A stretch of DNA of 64,000 nt from CAWATZ01 sp963784995 (GCA_963784995.1 CAWATZ010000004.1:930001-994000); one strand, 5' to 3'. Positions 10,782 to 20,197 are shown, counted from the stretch's first letter. Made by a program: numbers and translations. The notes: generated from the sequence alone by a model not told the origin.

Positions 10782-12184
10782 TGAGCGTGACATCCCTTCC
10801 AGCCACGGGCAGCACGGCGGTGGTCCGAGCCGCGGGCCTGAGCCTGCGTTGGTTTGCCTGGGTGCAGGTGGTGATGGCCGCCCTGGCCATGGTCGCCACT
10901 CTGCCGGGACGCACGCACGGCCTTGGGATGATCACGGAACGGCTGCTCAAGGACTTGCAGCTGGATCGCGTTTCCTATGCTTCGATCAACCTCTGGGCCA
11001 CCCTGCTGGGCGCTGCCTTCTGCCTGCCGATCGGCTACCTCATCGAGCGATACGGCGTCCGCTTGATGCTCACGGGCGTCGTCGCGGCCCTGGCGGCAGT
11101 GGTCCTGTTGATGTGCCATATCTCATTGCCGCTGGCGGAGAAGGTGTCCGCTAGCCTGTCGTTTTTTCATTTCGCGCCGAAAACCACTCTCATCGCGATC
11201 CTGTTTGTCGCGATCCTGCTGACGCGCGGCCTGGGCCAGAGCGCCTTGTCGGTGGTCAGCCTGGCCACGGTCGGCAAATGGTTCGTACGCCGCCTGAGCG
11301 TGGCCATGGCTGTCTTTTCGGTGCTGGTTTCCGTCGGCTTTACGCTTGGCTTCGCCGGGGGCCTGGCTCTGGCGAAATGGACCTGGGATGAGGTCTGGGG
11401 GATATTGGGTATAGCCCTGGTGGTGGTTGTGCCGCTGGCCTGGCTGCTGGTGCGCGACACTCCGGAATCGTGTGGAATGAGTGCCGACGGCAGTGGTGAG
11501 AAGACGGCCGTGCCACCAGTCGGCTTGACCTTGCACCAGGCCCTGGCCACGCCGGCGTTCTGGGTCTTTGGCCTGGCCAGTTCCCTTTACGGACTGATAG
11601 CTTCCGGCGTTTCCCTTTTCAACCAGTCGATCTTGACCGAACGGGGCTTTGAACCGAAGACGTTCTACACCGTGGCGATGGGCACTACGTTCGTGGGCAT
11701 GGCCAGTAATTTCCTGGGCGGCTGGATCATCACCCGCTGGTCGATTGGCCGGCTCATGGCCGTGGCCATGCTGGTGCAGGCACTGGCCCTGTCCGCTTTG
11801 CCCTTCCTGCGACCGGGGATTGTCTGGAGTTGTTCACTCCCTTACCCGGTAGCGATGCAACTGTCGTTCTACCCCCAGCTTGTTCCTTACGTCATCGCCA
11901 TGGGGATCTCGGGCGGCATCGTGACGGTGGTGTTCTTCACCATCTGGGGGCACGCCTACGGCCGACGGCACCTGGGCAAGATCCAGGGCGCCGCCCAGAT
12001 GCTGACCGTGCTGGCGTCGGCCGTCGGCCCCTTGCTCCTGGCGGCCAGCAAGGACTATGCTGGCTCCTACGTGCCCATGCTTTACACTCTGGCCGGGTGC
12101 TGTGCCCTCTTTGGAGTGGCTGCCTGGCTGGTCCCGGTTCCTCGTGCATCGATGGTCAAACAGGAAAGTGAGAAACAACCATGA
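10781..12184 (+). CDS. MFS transporter (OFA-like)
   Basis: A 467-residue integral membrane protein with about 12 hydrophobic segments. It has the MFS pattern: helix 1 with WVQVVMAALAMVATLPGRTHG, LPIGYLIERYGVRLML as the helix 2–3 loop, a central hydrophilic loop around DTPESCGMSADG, and FLGGWIITRWSIGRLMA as the second-half counterpart. The layout suggests the oxalate/formate antiporter-like branch, but the substrate cannot be read from sequence. The ATG at 10781 shares its first base with the previous stop, and its own TGA overlaps the next ATG. Inferred job: import or export of the compound processed by the flanking dioxygenases. Confidence 0.8.
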   Translation: MSVTSLPATGSTAVVRAAGLSLRWFAWVQVVMAALAMVATLPGRTHGLGMITERLLKDLQLDRVSYASINLWATLLGAAFCLPIGYLIERYGVRLMLTGVVAALAAVVLLMCHISLPLAEKVSASLSFFHFAPKTTLIAILFVAILLTRGLGQSALSVVSLATVGKWFVRRLSVAMAVFSVLVSVGFTLGFAGGLALAKWTWDEVWGILGIALVVVVPLAWLLVRDTPESCGMSADGSGEKTAVPPVGLTLHQALATPAFWVFGLASSLYGLIASGVSLFNQSILTERGFEPKTFYTVAMGTTFVGMASNFLGGWIITRWSIGRLMAVAMLVQALALSALPFLRPGIVWSCSLPYPVAMQLSFYPQLVPYVIAMGISGGIVTVVFFTIWGHAYGRRHLGKIQGAAQMLTVLASAVGPLLLAASKDYAGSYVPMLYTLAGCCALFGVAAWLVPVPRASMVKQESEKQP

Positions 12185-13230
12185 CAACCGCGACAGTCTC
12201 CGCCCCGGTGCGCTTCCACGTCTCGCTCAACGTCGGCGACCTGGGCAACGCCGTGAAGTTTTACCGTGTCTTTCTGGGACGCGAGCCGGCCAAGCACCGG
12301 TCCGATTACGCTAAGTTCGAGCTGGACGATCCGCCGCTGGTGCTGTCCCTGGAGCCCAACCGTCGGGCCATTGGCGGCGTCCTGAACCACGTGGGCTTTC
12401 GCCTCCCCGACTCCGAGAGGCTGGTGGCCATGCAGCAGCGCCTGGAAGCGTCCGGCATGCGCACCCAGCGCGAGGAGGGCGTCGAGTGCTGCTACGCTCG
12501 CCAGACCAAGTTCTGGGTCAAGGACCCCGACCAGACCCTGTGGGAGGTCTACGTCCTGGAGGAGGACATCGACCACCGGGGCATCGGCTCCGTGCCGGCC
12601 GAAAACGCTGCCGAGCCGGCTCCGGCCGCGGAGCCCGTTGTCTGGGAACACCGCCTCGGGCAGCCGATTCCCCGGCCCGTGCCGCTGGCGGACAACTCCG
12701 TGGACGAAGTTCGGCTGCGCGGCACCTTCAACGTGCCCCTGACCGTGGAGGAGCAGAAGCACGTCATCCAGGAGAGCTTCCGCATCCTCAAGCCGGGCGG
12801 GACGATCCTGCTGCACACGCTGGTTGCCGACCGCCCCTTGACCGGGGGGCCGCCGCGCCTGCCGGGCCCGGCCGCCTGGGTGCAGCACACCCCGCTGGAA
12901 AACGAAGCAGGCCCGCTGCTGGAGTCAGCGGGTTTTGTCCAGCTGCACCTGCTCAAGCTGGGTTCGACACCGTGTTTTCAGCAAGCCGGGGTGGAAATGC
13001 GTGAGTGTCAGCTGACCGCACGCAAACCCGATACAGCTCCCGGCGGTCCGGAAAGCACGGTGGTTTACAGGGGACCATTCCTGCAAGTGACCGACGATTT
13101 CGGGACGGTGTACCGCCGGGGCGAGCGCGTGGCCGTCGATGCGGTCCGGCTGCGGCAGTTGCAGGCCGGGCCCCTGGCGGAGGCGTTCACCGTCATCCGA
13201 CCCGGGTCGGGGAAATCGTGTTCCGGTTGA
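12181..13230 (+). CDS. ArsI-like dioxygenase fused to a partial SAM methyltransferase
   Basis: A 349-residue fusion. Residues ~10–130 are a vicinal-oxygen-chelate domain of the ArsI/CadI type: metal ligands match His13 (RFHVSLNV), His70 (LNHVGF) and Glu122 (LWEVYV), and the vicinal pair Cys103-Cys104 in ECCYARQTKFW matches the pair that binds trivalent organoarsenicals in ArsI. Residues ~150–300 resemble the second half of a class I methyltransferase (DNSVDEVRLRGTFNVPL, FRILKPGGTILLHTL), but the SAM-binding glycine motif I is missing. The tail (VVYRGPFLQVTDDFG, YRRGERVAV) resembles a C-terminal domain of ArsM-like methyltransferases. Last gene of the operon. Arsenic chemistry is an inference from motifs; no arsR or arsB-type gene is nearby. 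Confidence 0.7.
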   Translation: MTTATVSAPVRFHVSLNVGDLGNAVKFYRVFLGREPAKHRSDYAKFELDDPPLVLSLEPNRRAIGGVLNHVGFRLPDSERLVAMQQRLEASGMRTQREEGVECCYARQTKFWVKDPDQTLWEVYVLEEDIDHRGIGSVPAENAAEPAPAAEPVVWEHRLGQPIPRPVPLADNSVDEVRLRGTFNVPLTVEEQKHVIQESFRILKPGGTILLHTLVADRPLTGGPPRLPGPAAWVQHTPLENEAGPLLESAGFVQLHLLKLGSTPCFQQAGVEMRECQLTARKPDTAPGGPESTVVYRGPFLQVTDDFGTVYRRGERVAVDAVRLRQLQAGPLAEAFTVIRPGSGKSCSG

Positions 13231-13259
13231 GCAAGGCAGACGGTGCCGCGCACACAGTC

Positions 13260-13349
13260 GGCCGAGCCGCGCACGCAGCGCAGCGGAGTAAGCGGCCCTG
13301 CCGCCCCACGCGGCCGCTTACTCCGCTGCGCTGCGTGCGCGGCTCGGCC
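13260..13349. terminator. 38-bp perfect palindrome at operon end
   Basis: Arms 13260–13297 and 13312–13349 are exact reverse complements, separated by a 14-base loop. It lies 30 bases after the stop of the ArsI-like gene and before the next promoter region. No U-tract follows, so a role as terminator or RNA 3'-end stabiliser is inferred from position and stem only. Confidence 0.7.
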
Positions 13350-13435
13350 AACTGCAGCGAACCTCTCTTGTTCTCCCGACGGCGACAGCGTATCATTCGC
13401 CGATTCGCAGGTTCAGGACGACAAGGAGGTTCGCT

Positions 13436-15328
13436 GTGCCACCTGCCAGTCAGACGCACGCCGGGCTTTCGCGCCCGCTGAACATCCTGATTCTCTACGA
13501 CGGCGTCGGCATGCCGGTGAACGCCATCCGCGACCATGCGGAGGCCTTTCACCTGTTTTCCCGGCATCGGCTCTGTTACGTCCACAGCGCCTTCGAGGCC
13601 CCGCTGCGCTTCCCGCTGTCGCTGTTCGATGCGGTCATCGTCCATTTCGGGCTGCGTTTGCCGATGCGGCACCATCTCTCCTCGGCGTTTTACAAGCCCC
13701 TGGGCGAGTACCAGGGGCTGAAGGCCCTGTTCATCCAGGACGAGTACGACCACCCCTGGCTGTCCTCGGAGCGCATCGCCCAGCTGGGGATTGACGTGGT
13801 CTTCACCAACGTTCCGCCGCAGCACGTGCCAACGGTCTACGCTCGGGTCCCCGAACGGGTCGAGTTCTTTCAGAACCTGACCGGCTACCTGCCGCTGAAT
13901 TTCGACTTCACGCAACCGGTCCGGCCGTTTGAACAGCGGCCGGTGCTGATCGGCTACCGGGGTCGGCCCCTGGGGTATAACTATGGCCGGCTGGGCTACG
14001 AGAAGGTCCTGATTGCCCGGCGGATGCGTGCCATCTGCCAGGCCCGCAACCTGCCTCACGACATTGAATGGGCCGAGCAGAAGCGCATTTACGGCAGCGG
14101 CTGGAACGACTTTATCCAGAGTTGCCGGACCATGCTCGGCACCGAGAGCGGCTGCAACGTCTTCGACTACGACGGCTCGCTGCGCACGCGCATTCAGGAG
14201 GCCCGCCTGCGCAACCCGGAGCTGACCTTCGAGGAGGCCTGCGCCCGCTTCCTGGAGGGGAAGGAAGTGGACGGGATGATGAATCAGGTGTCGCCGCGCA
14301 TCTTCGAGGCGGTGGCCCTGCGCACCGGGCTGATCCTGTTTGAAGGAGCCTACTCGGGGGTGGTCCGGCCCGACGAGCATTACCTCTCGCTCCGCAAGGA
14401 CTTCCGCAACGTCGATGAAGTGCTCGCCCGGGCCCAGGACGAGCACTTCCTGCGGGCCATGATCGATCGGGCCTACGATCACGTCATCGGCTCGGGCCTG
14501 TGGACCTATCAGCGGTTTGTCGGCTGGGTGGAGCAGGTGCTGGAACCGCGCATCGAGCGCAAGCTCGCCACGCTTCGCAGCAGCGCGCCCGCACTCACGG
14601 AGGCAGAGCTGGCGATCCTGCTCGAATCGGGCGCGATCGAGCGCCAGCCCCAGGTGCGGCCGCACCCGCCGCGTCTGCTCGAATCGTACTGGGTGCTGCG
14701 TTCGTCCCTGCTCGATCCAGGCCGGTCGCTTCTCCGCCTGGGCCGGGTGGTCTGGAACTTGCTGGCGCGACTGGTCTGGACCGCCCCCCTGCGCCGGCTC
14801 CGCAAGGCCGGCAACGCCCTGCTGAAGCTGGGCTGGACGTTCGGGGCCCTGCTGAGGGCACCGCAGCCGCGTCAGGTCCTTCGGCGACAACGGACCCTCG
14901 CCGAAGAGCTGTCCCGGCTGGCGATCCTGCGCCAGGCCCGGCTGACGGACCCGCACGTGCTGGGTTTCGAGGTCGTTGCCCGCACCCAGCTCGGGCCCGA
15001 GGGGCTGTCGCTGCTGCTGGTGAGCTTGCCCGTGGACCTGGCCCGGTCTTCGTCCCGGACCAAGGCGGGCGAGGAACTGGACCTGGAAAGCAGTCCGCTG
15101 CGGGAGATTGTCTGGGACCACTCTGCGACGGGACCGAACGTTCGGTATCCCTTCGGAGGCATGGTTCGGGCAACCTTTTCCCTGGGAACGGATGGGGTGC
15201 AGTGCTTTCCGGGCCTGGTCGAGCTGGCCCGGAGCGAGCCGGAGCTGGTTCGGGCGCTCTTGAACTGGGTGCTTGCCGTGCCGCAAGCGGGAAAGGCTGC
15301 CAGGCCGCTATGGAAACGGGCCGGCTGA
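13436..15328 (+). CDS. CgeB-like glycosyltransferase family protein
   Basis: A 630-residue cytosolic protein. The GTG start at 13436 is chosen because AAGGAGG (13423–13429) lies six bases upstream. The N-terminus has PLNILILYDGVGMPVNAI and LFDAVIVHFG; residues ~285–330 carry SPRIFEAVALRTGLILFEG and HYLSLRKDFRNVDEVL, the nucleotide-sugar-site pattern of GT-B enzymes of the CgeB/glycosyltransferase-1-like kind. The last ~200 residues, Leu/Arg-rich, are not recognised. No signal peptide. It stands alone after a large palindrome, so no pathway can be read from its neighbours. Probable role: glycosylation of an envelope component; acceptor unknown. Confidence 0.55.
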   Translation: MPPASQTHAGLSRPLNILILYDGVGMPVNAIRDHAEAFHLFSRHRLCYVHSAFEAPLRFPLSLFDAVIVHFGLRLPMRHHLSSAFYKPLGEYQGLKALFIQDEYDHPWLSSERIAQLGIDVVFTNVPPQHVPTVYARVPERVEFFQNLTGYLPLNFDFTQPVRPFEQRPVLIGYRGRPLGYNYGRLGYEKVLIARRMRAICQARNLPHDIEWAEQKRIYGSGWNDFIQSCRTMLGTESGCNVFDYDGSLRTRIQEARLRNPELTFEEACARFLEGKEVDGMMNQVSPRIFEAVALRTGLILFEGAYSGVVRPDEHYLSLRKDFRNVDEVLARAQDEHFLRAMIDRAYDHVIGSGLWTYQRFVGWVEQVLEPRIERKLATLRSSAPALTEAELAILLESGAIERQPQVRPHPPRLLESYWVLRSSLLDPGRSLLRLGRVVWNLLARLVWTAPLRRLRKAGNALLKLGWTFGALLRAPQPRQVLRRQRTLAEELSRLAILRQARLTDPHVLGFEVVARTQLGPEGLSLLLVSLPVDLARSSSRTKAGEELDLESSPLREIVWDHSATGPNVRYPFGGMVRATFSLGTDGVQCFPGLVELARSEPELVRALLNWVLAVPQAGKAARPLWKRAG

Positions 15329-15379
15329 CGATCCAGGGTTACCGTTTCCGTGGGTCGCGCAGCGCACCCACGGGGTATT

Positions 15380-17060
15380 TTACAATGGCGGCCGGCCCCG
15401 CTCATACGTCTGCTCGATCTCCTCGTCGCTCAGCGCCCGCGAGAACAGCAGGAACTCGTCGATGCAGCCCGTCAAAAAGCGAATGGGAACGCTGGGCCGA
15501 TGCCCGGCGAAGTTCCAGTTACCGATCTCCGCGCTACCCACGTGCAGGGGCGTGTCGATCTGAACCGGCAGCTGAGCAATGGAGTGGCCATCCAGGTAGT
15601 GCGTGACCAGGCTGGCGTCGCGGTCGTAAACCACCGCCAGGTGGGACCAGCGGCCAAAGCGTTCCGGCCCGAAGGCCTCGCGGGCGCGGTAATGGGCGTT
15701 GGGCTCCTTGCCGGGACTCTTGATCCCCAGGATGATGGTGCCGTCGTCGCCGATTTGCCAGTGCAGGCCGCCTTCGGGCCAGGCGTCGGCCATGAGCAGC
15801 GAATTGTTGCGGTTGGGCAGGCCGTCCACCCGGACCCAGGCGGCCAGCGTGACCGACTCGAAGTCCCCCGGGACGTTCAGCCGCACCCGGTCGCTGACCC
15901 GCTTGAACTCCAGGCCCTGCTTGCCGGGCCAGCGGCCGGTCACCCAGGAGCAGCCCACGATGGCGCCATCGTGCGGTTGCTGTCCGACCCCCGGCTGGTC
16001 CCGCAAGGTCCGGCTCAGCGCGCCCTCGGGCTGGAAGGTGTAAAAGAGGACCAGGCTGGGGTCGCGGCGCACCGCCGTGCAGGCAGCGGCCCAGTCCTCC
16101 TGGCGGCGCCGGGTCTCGGCCCGGGCCCGGGCCGCCAGCTCCTGAGCGGTGCGGAAGGCGGTGGACTTCGACTCGATCCGCTGTTCCACGCCCCGGCCGG
16201 ACAGGCGAAGCCCCTGGCCGGTCGTCAGGGCCTTGTGCGAACCGTCGGCACGATTGGAGCCAGCGTCGTAGAGGTCCACTTTCCCCTGGAAGACGTGAAC
16301 CTCGGTCCGGTCGCCCCGACCCACCTCCAGACCGAACTCGGTGCCCCGATCCACCAGCTCCAGTTTCGGCGAGCGGATGGTGAACCCCTGGGCCTGGGGC
16401 GGGACCGTGGCCCGGAGTTTCCCTCGGGCGCAGTAAGCCTCGGTGCGCGAGATCAGCTGCAACTCGGCCGGGCCTTCCAGGATGACCATGGCCCCGCTGT
16501 AGAACTCGACCTGGGCCAGGCCGGACTTCAGGCGGAGCCAGCCGGGAGGCAGCGGTGCGCCGGCCCAGGTCGGCAGGCCGGTCTCTTCCCAGCGAGCGTC
16601 GGGCGCCTGGAGCAGGACTGCCACGGTCTGGTCCGTGGCCTCGGGTTCCGGTTCGGCCGGACTCGGCACCTTGTGCCGCCATTGCCACGATGCCAGCACC
16701 AGGAGCAGACTGGCCGCCAGGGCCAGCACGCCGATGGTGCGCCAGAAGCGGAGACTGGAACGGAGGGAGACAGCAACCGGCGTCGGATTGGTCGCTCCGG
16801 GCAGCGGTTGCTCGGGTTCGGTCCTGGCCGGCCCCGCGGAGCCGTCCTCCAGGGACCGTTCCACCCCGGCGGACAGCACCCCAAAGTGGCCGATCAGGTC
16901 GGCATGCAGGCTCATGAACTGGACGTAACAGGCCTCGGCTTCCGGATGGGTGAGGACCAGCGTCTCCAGACGCTGGAGTTGCTCGGGGGTGATGGTCTCC
17001 TCGCACAGGGCGTCGAGCAGGGCCTCGTAACTCCGCAAGCTCCGGGGACGAGCGGTTCAT
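15380..17060 (-). CDS. FecR-domain membrane protein with LamG domain
   Basis: About 555 residues. The order is an N-terminal cytosolic anti-sigma-like stretch (ITPEQLQRLETLVLTHP), one membrane helix (IGVLALAASLLLVLASW), a FecR-like domain (ILEGPAELQLIS, IRSPKLELVDRGTEFGLEV, VHVFQGKVDLYD) and a C-terminal LamG/concanavalin-like domain (VTLAAWVRVD, HLAVVYDRD, GCIDEFLLFSRALSDEEI). It directly follows an ECF sigma gene, the usual sigma/anti-sigma order. The best start, ATG at 17060 with GAGAGG upstream and 2 bases after the sigma stop, is one frame off the rest; a single-base indel near 17036–17042 would join them. Otherwise a TTG at 17038 must be used. Inferred to regulate the upstream sigma factor from the membrane. 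Confidence 0.8.
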
Positions 17061-17062
17061 GG

Positions 17063-17647
17063 TTACCTCTCCTGGGCCAGGGCCCGGGTGACACAATCGA
17101 ACAGGGCCTGGCGGATCTTGGCCAGGGCCTTGTAGGTGGCATCGAGGGAGCGGCCGACCCTGGCCGCCGTGGACTGGGTGGTGGCTCCTTCGCTCAGCCG
17201 ATGGGTCAGCAAGTCCCGATCGCGGGCGCTGAGTTTCTCGATGCAGCCGCCCAGGGCCTCGCGGCGCTCGTCCAGTTGCAGCGTGCTGGCCTGCTCGATG
17301 GCCGTCTCGGCGATGCGGTCCAGCATGGCCTGGCTGAAGCAGACCCGGCTGCGCTGCTTCTTCTTGTAATGGTCCAGCACCTTGAAATAGGCGATCCGAC
17401 ACCCCCAGGCGGTGAAATCGTTGGGCGGATGGAGTTCGTCGAACTTGTCCCACATGACCAGGCTGGCCTCCTGGAGGACGTCGTCGGCGTCCGCCCGGTT
17501 GGGCAGCAAGGTCAGGACGTAGGCGTACAGCCGCCGCTTGTTCTGCAAGAACAGGCGCAGGAACAGCTTTCCCTTGGCCGGCCTTGAGTCGTCCGCGCCG
17601 CCGGTGGACGATTCACGATCGCGGTCGGTATCGGCGTCCACGGCCAT
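17063..17647 (-). CDS. ECF RNA polymerase sigma factor
   Basis: A 194-residue sigma-70 family factor. Region 2 has LFLRLFLQNKRRLYAYVLTL, DADDVLQEASLVMWDKFD and FTAWGCRIAYFKVLDHYKK; region 4 has LSARDRDLLTHRL and STAARVGRSLDATYKALAKI. This is the pattern of the planctomycete/verrucomicrobial ECF groups that pair with FecR-LamG proteins. The start is ATG 17647, preceded by AAGGAGG nine bases away, rather than the GTG 18 bases further upstream. The FecR gene begins 2 bases after its stop. Likely controls a small regulon, perhaps itself, in response to an envelope signal. Confidence 0.9.
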   Translation of the reverse strand: MAVDADTDRDRESSTGGADDSRPAKGKLFLRLFLQNKRRLYAYVLTLLPNRADADDVLQEASLVMWDKFDELHPPNDFTAWGCRIAYFKVLDHYKKKQRSRVCFSQAMLDRIAETAIEQASTLQLDERREALGGCIEKLSARDRDLLTHRLSEGATTQSTAARVGRSLDATYKALAKIRQALFDCVTRALAQER

Positions 17648-17715
17648 GGGCTTGACCTCCTTCACCTTGGAGAGCAGGGAGTGGTCACCCCAGGATTCGC
17701 TTCCCGGAGCTTCGC

Positions 17716-18507
17716 CTACTTAGAAGTTGACAATCCCATCCGTTTTTGGAAGAGGAAAATCGAGCGCCTACGTTCCCAGGGCAGCGCCCGGGGGTCTGCC
17801 GCCAGGTCGTGAACGGCCGCTTCGACGGCCTTGCCGACCTCGTTCCAGCCCGCGTGGTTGTTGGCCGTGGCCGGAAAACTCAGGGGCCGGCCGATGCGCA
17901 AGGTGATGCGGTGGAGGCGCGGCAGGACGCTGTTGGGCGGAAAAGCCTCGAAGGTGCCCTGCAAATGACAGGGGACGATCGGTACGGGTGTGCCGGCGAC
18001 CAGCATGCCGATGCCGGACTTGAACGGCCGCATGGTGCCGTCGCGGGTGCGGGTTCCTTCGGGAAAGAGTACGTAGATGCTCGGCTGCTCGACCAGACGC
18101 TGGCGCAGGGCCTGGACCTGGTGCAGCGTGTGCTGCCGCCGCCAGATCGGCAGGGCGTTGAGGAAGGTCGTGACCAGGGCCGCGATGCCGGTGTGCTTGA
18201 AGAAGACGTCGCCGGCCGCGATGGGGAAGACGTAATCGCGCCAGGCCAGCGGGACGGCGGCCCCCAGGACCAGGGCGTCGAGGTGGCTGGCGTGGTTACT
18301 GGCCAGCACGAAGGAGGGCCGGGCGGGCAGGTTCTCCCGGCCAAAGACCCGCAGGCCGTGCAGGAACCAGAGCAGGCTGCGGATCACGGTCCAGGAGGCC
18401 AGCCGGGCGGTGCTTTCCACCAGGCCGCTTTCCCGGCTCAGACTGCGAGAACGGGCCAGGCCCGTCAGTCCCAGGTCGTGCGCCGGCTCCAGCTTCCAGT
18501 CTTCCAC
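17716..18507 (-). CDS. plsC: 1-acyl-sn-glycerol-3-phosphate acyltransferase
   Basis: A 263-residue lysophosphatidate acyltransferase, making phosphatidate at the membrane. It shows the acyltransferase blocks NHASHLDALVLG (HX4D catalytic motif, around residues 70–80), FPEGTRTRDGTMRPFKSG and VPIVPCHLQGTFEAFP. GTG at 18507 is preferred because GGGAGG lies six bases upstream; TTG at 18513 overlaps the cdsA stop but touches the ribosome-binding site. It is the last gene of a three-gene phospholipid operon (20197→17716), and its product is the substrate of the upstream CdsA. Paralogues are common, so the symbol is by family. Confidence 0.85.
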   Translation of the reverse strand: MEDWKLEPAHDLGLTGLARSRSLSRESGLVESTARLASWTVIRSLLWFLHGLRVFGRENLPARPSFVLASNHASHLDALVLGAAVPLAWRDYVFPIAAGDVFFKHTGIAALVTTFLNALPIWRRQHTLHQVQALRQRLVEQPSIYVLFPEGTRTRDGTMRPFKSGIGMLVAGTPVPIVPCHLQGTFEAFPPNSVLPRLHRITLRIGRPLSFPATANNHAGWNEVGKAVEAAVHDLAADPRALPWERRRSIFLFQKRMGLSTSK

Positions 18508-18509
18508 GG

Positions 18510-19514
18510 TCAACCTCCCGTGAACAGGCGCTCGTGGGTGCCGTTGAGCGGTCCCAGGTACAGCGACAGGAAATGGAACACCGCCGGCGGCACCAGCACC
18601 AGGCTGTCGAAGCGGTCCAGAAGTCCTCCGTGGCCTGGAATCAGGGTGCCGGTGTCCTTGACGCCCACGTCGCGTTTTACCGAGGACAGCAGCAGGTCGC
18701 CGAACTGTCCCAGCAGACTGATGCCTGACCCCAGGATCAGGAGCTGCGGCCAGTGATCGACCTCTGTCTCGTGAAAGACAACGTGCCCCAGGCAGGCCAC
18801 CAGCAGCGTGGTCAGCACCAGGGCGCCCGTGCAGCCGGCAATCGTCTTGCCGGGGCTGGTGCTGGGCAGGACCTTGGGGCCGCCGATCAGCTTGCCGGTG
18901 CAGTAGGCGAAGACGTCATTCAGCTCCACGCTCAGCAGCAGGAGCAGCAAGATGGGGCGGTAGTGCGGGTTGTTGGCGATCAGCCCCAGGTAGCCGAAGC
19001 TGTAGCCGAACAGCAGGAAGCCCAGCACCCCCAGCGCCGTCCGCTGGACGTACCCCTTGGGCCGATCCTGCGGGATGGTGACAATGGCGATCAGGCCAAC
19101 GGTCAGCGGCGCCAGGGCGAAGAAGAGCCGGCCCCAGTTGTCGATGCAGGCAAAGGTCAATCCCAGGACGCCCAGCACGACGACGACACTGATGGTCTTC
19201 TCGCGGAACAGCCCCGTGACCCGGGCGAACTCCTGGTAGCAGAGCAGGCTGAGGACGGCCACGAAGCCGAAGACCCACGCGGCACCGAGCAAGAGCGGTG
19301 CCAGCATGAGCAAGGTGAGCCACAACCAGGACCAGCACCGCGGCCCCAGCTCGGCGTACTGCTTCCTGCTGAGCTGGCCGGTCCACCGCAGCACGGTAAC
19401 AACGACAATGGCCAGCACCACCAAGGCCCCCAGCGCCACCACGGTCCACAGGACAAAGGGGGAGTCGAAGGCGTGCCGGAAGCCGAACAGGCGTTCCGAG
19501 GTTTCCTGGCTCAT
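18510..19514 (-). CDS. cdsA: Phosphatidate cytidylyltransferase
   Basis: A 334-residue membrane protein with many hydrophobic segments. It carries the CDP-diglyceride synthetase signature near the C-terminus: SVKRDVGVKDTGTLIPGHGG followed by LLDRFD, plus SPGKTIAG. It converts phosphatidate and CTP to CDP-diacylglycerol. The start is ATG 19514, in an ATGA overlap with the stop of the CDP-alcohol phosphatidyltransferase gene; an open frame continues upstream but is the shadow of that gene. Its stop adjoins plsC. The operon order therefore combines synthesis of phosphatidate, CDP-diacylglycerol and a CDP-alcohol-dependent step. Confidence 0.92.
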   Translation of the reverse strand: MSQETSERLFGFRHAFDSPFVLWTVVALGALVVLAIVVVTVLRWTGQLSRKQYAELGPRCWSWLWLTLLMLAPLLLGAAWVFGFVAVLSLLCYQEFARVTGLFREKTISVVVVLGVLGLTFACIDNWGRLFFALAPLTVGLIAIVTIPQDRPKGYVQRTALGVLGFLLFGYSFGYLGLIANNPHYRPILLLLLLSVELNDVFAYCTGKLIGGPKVLPSTSPGKTIAGCTGALVLTTLLVACLGHVVFHETEVDHWPQLLILGSGISLLGQFGDLLLSSVKRDVGVKDTGTLIPGHGGLLDRFDSLVLVPPAVFHFLSLYLGPLNGTHERLFTGG

Positions 19515-20197
19515 GGCTGGGCCCTCCGCAGTGCCCGACTGATGCGGAGCAACCGCCGGATGGCGGTGACCGCTCCGCCGGCGACGATCACGAGGAGCAT
19601 GGCCGAGACCACCCCAAATGGCGGCCAGTCGGGGCGTATCGGGACCGACTGCCAGGCCCGCGGCATCACGGCACAGTAACAGGCCACGACCGTCAGGAGG
19701 AACATCCGCTGCGGCTTGGCCAGCGGCCCGCAAAACTCCTGGTGTGCGCCGGCCACCTTGCCCTGGGCCCGGACGTAGGCCACGAACAGGGCCACGCACG
19801 CCGCCAGGTAGCCAAGCTCCGGCATGCTGGTGGCCGCGTAGCCGGCCCCGATGAGGATGGCCGCGTCGGAGACCCGGTCGGGGACTTCGTTGTACAGTTC
19901 GCCGACCGGCGAGGCCTTGCCGGTCTGGACCGCCACCATGCCGTCGAGCATGTTGCACAGCAGGCGCAGCTGGATCAGCAGAGCGGCAGCCAGGAACGCC
20001 AGTCTTTCCCAGGGAGTCGGCAGCCACCCGGTGCCGACGAAGGCGGCCCCCGCGGCGATGCCGGCGATCATGCCCGCGACCGAGATGGCATTGGGCGAAA
20101 CGCCCCGGCGGGCCAGCCAGGAGGCGACCCGTTTGGAGAGGGCACGCTCGCGGGAGGCGAGGGGACGCCGTTCAGGGACGTAGGGCTTGTCGGTCAC
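19511..20197 (-). CDS. CDP-alcohol phosphatidyltransferase family protein
   Basis: A 228-residue membrane enzyme of the CDP-alcohol phosphatidyltransferase family, starting with GTG at 20197. The family signature is DG-x2-AR-x8-G-x3-D-x3-D; here it reads DGMVAVQTGKASPVGELYNE followed by VPDRVSD. The Arg is Val and the third Asp is Asn, with further Asp residues just after. The same variant appears, as I recall, in the YnjF-like branch, so it may be a subfamily trait and not loss of activity. The exact product is unknown. First gene of the phospholipid operon; its stop overlaps the cdsA start. Confidence 0.75.
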   Translation of the reverse strand: MTDKPYVPERRPLASRERALSKRVASWLARRGVSPNAISVAGMIAGIAAGAAFVGTGWLPTPWERLAFLAAALLIQLRLLCNMLDGMVAVQTGKASPVGELYNEVPDRVSDAAILIGAGYAATSMPELGYLAACVALFVAYVRAQGKVAGAHQEFCGPLAKPQRMFLLTVVACYCAVMPRAWQSVPIRPDWPPFGVVSAMLLVIVAGGAVTAIRRLLRISRALRRAQP

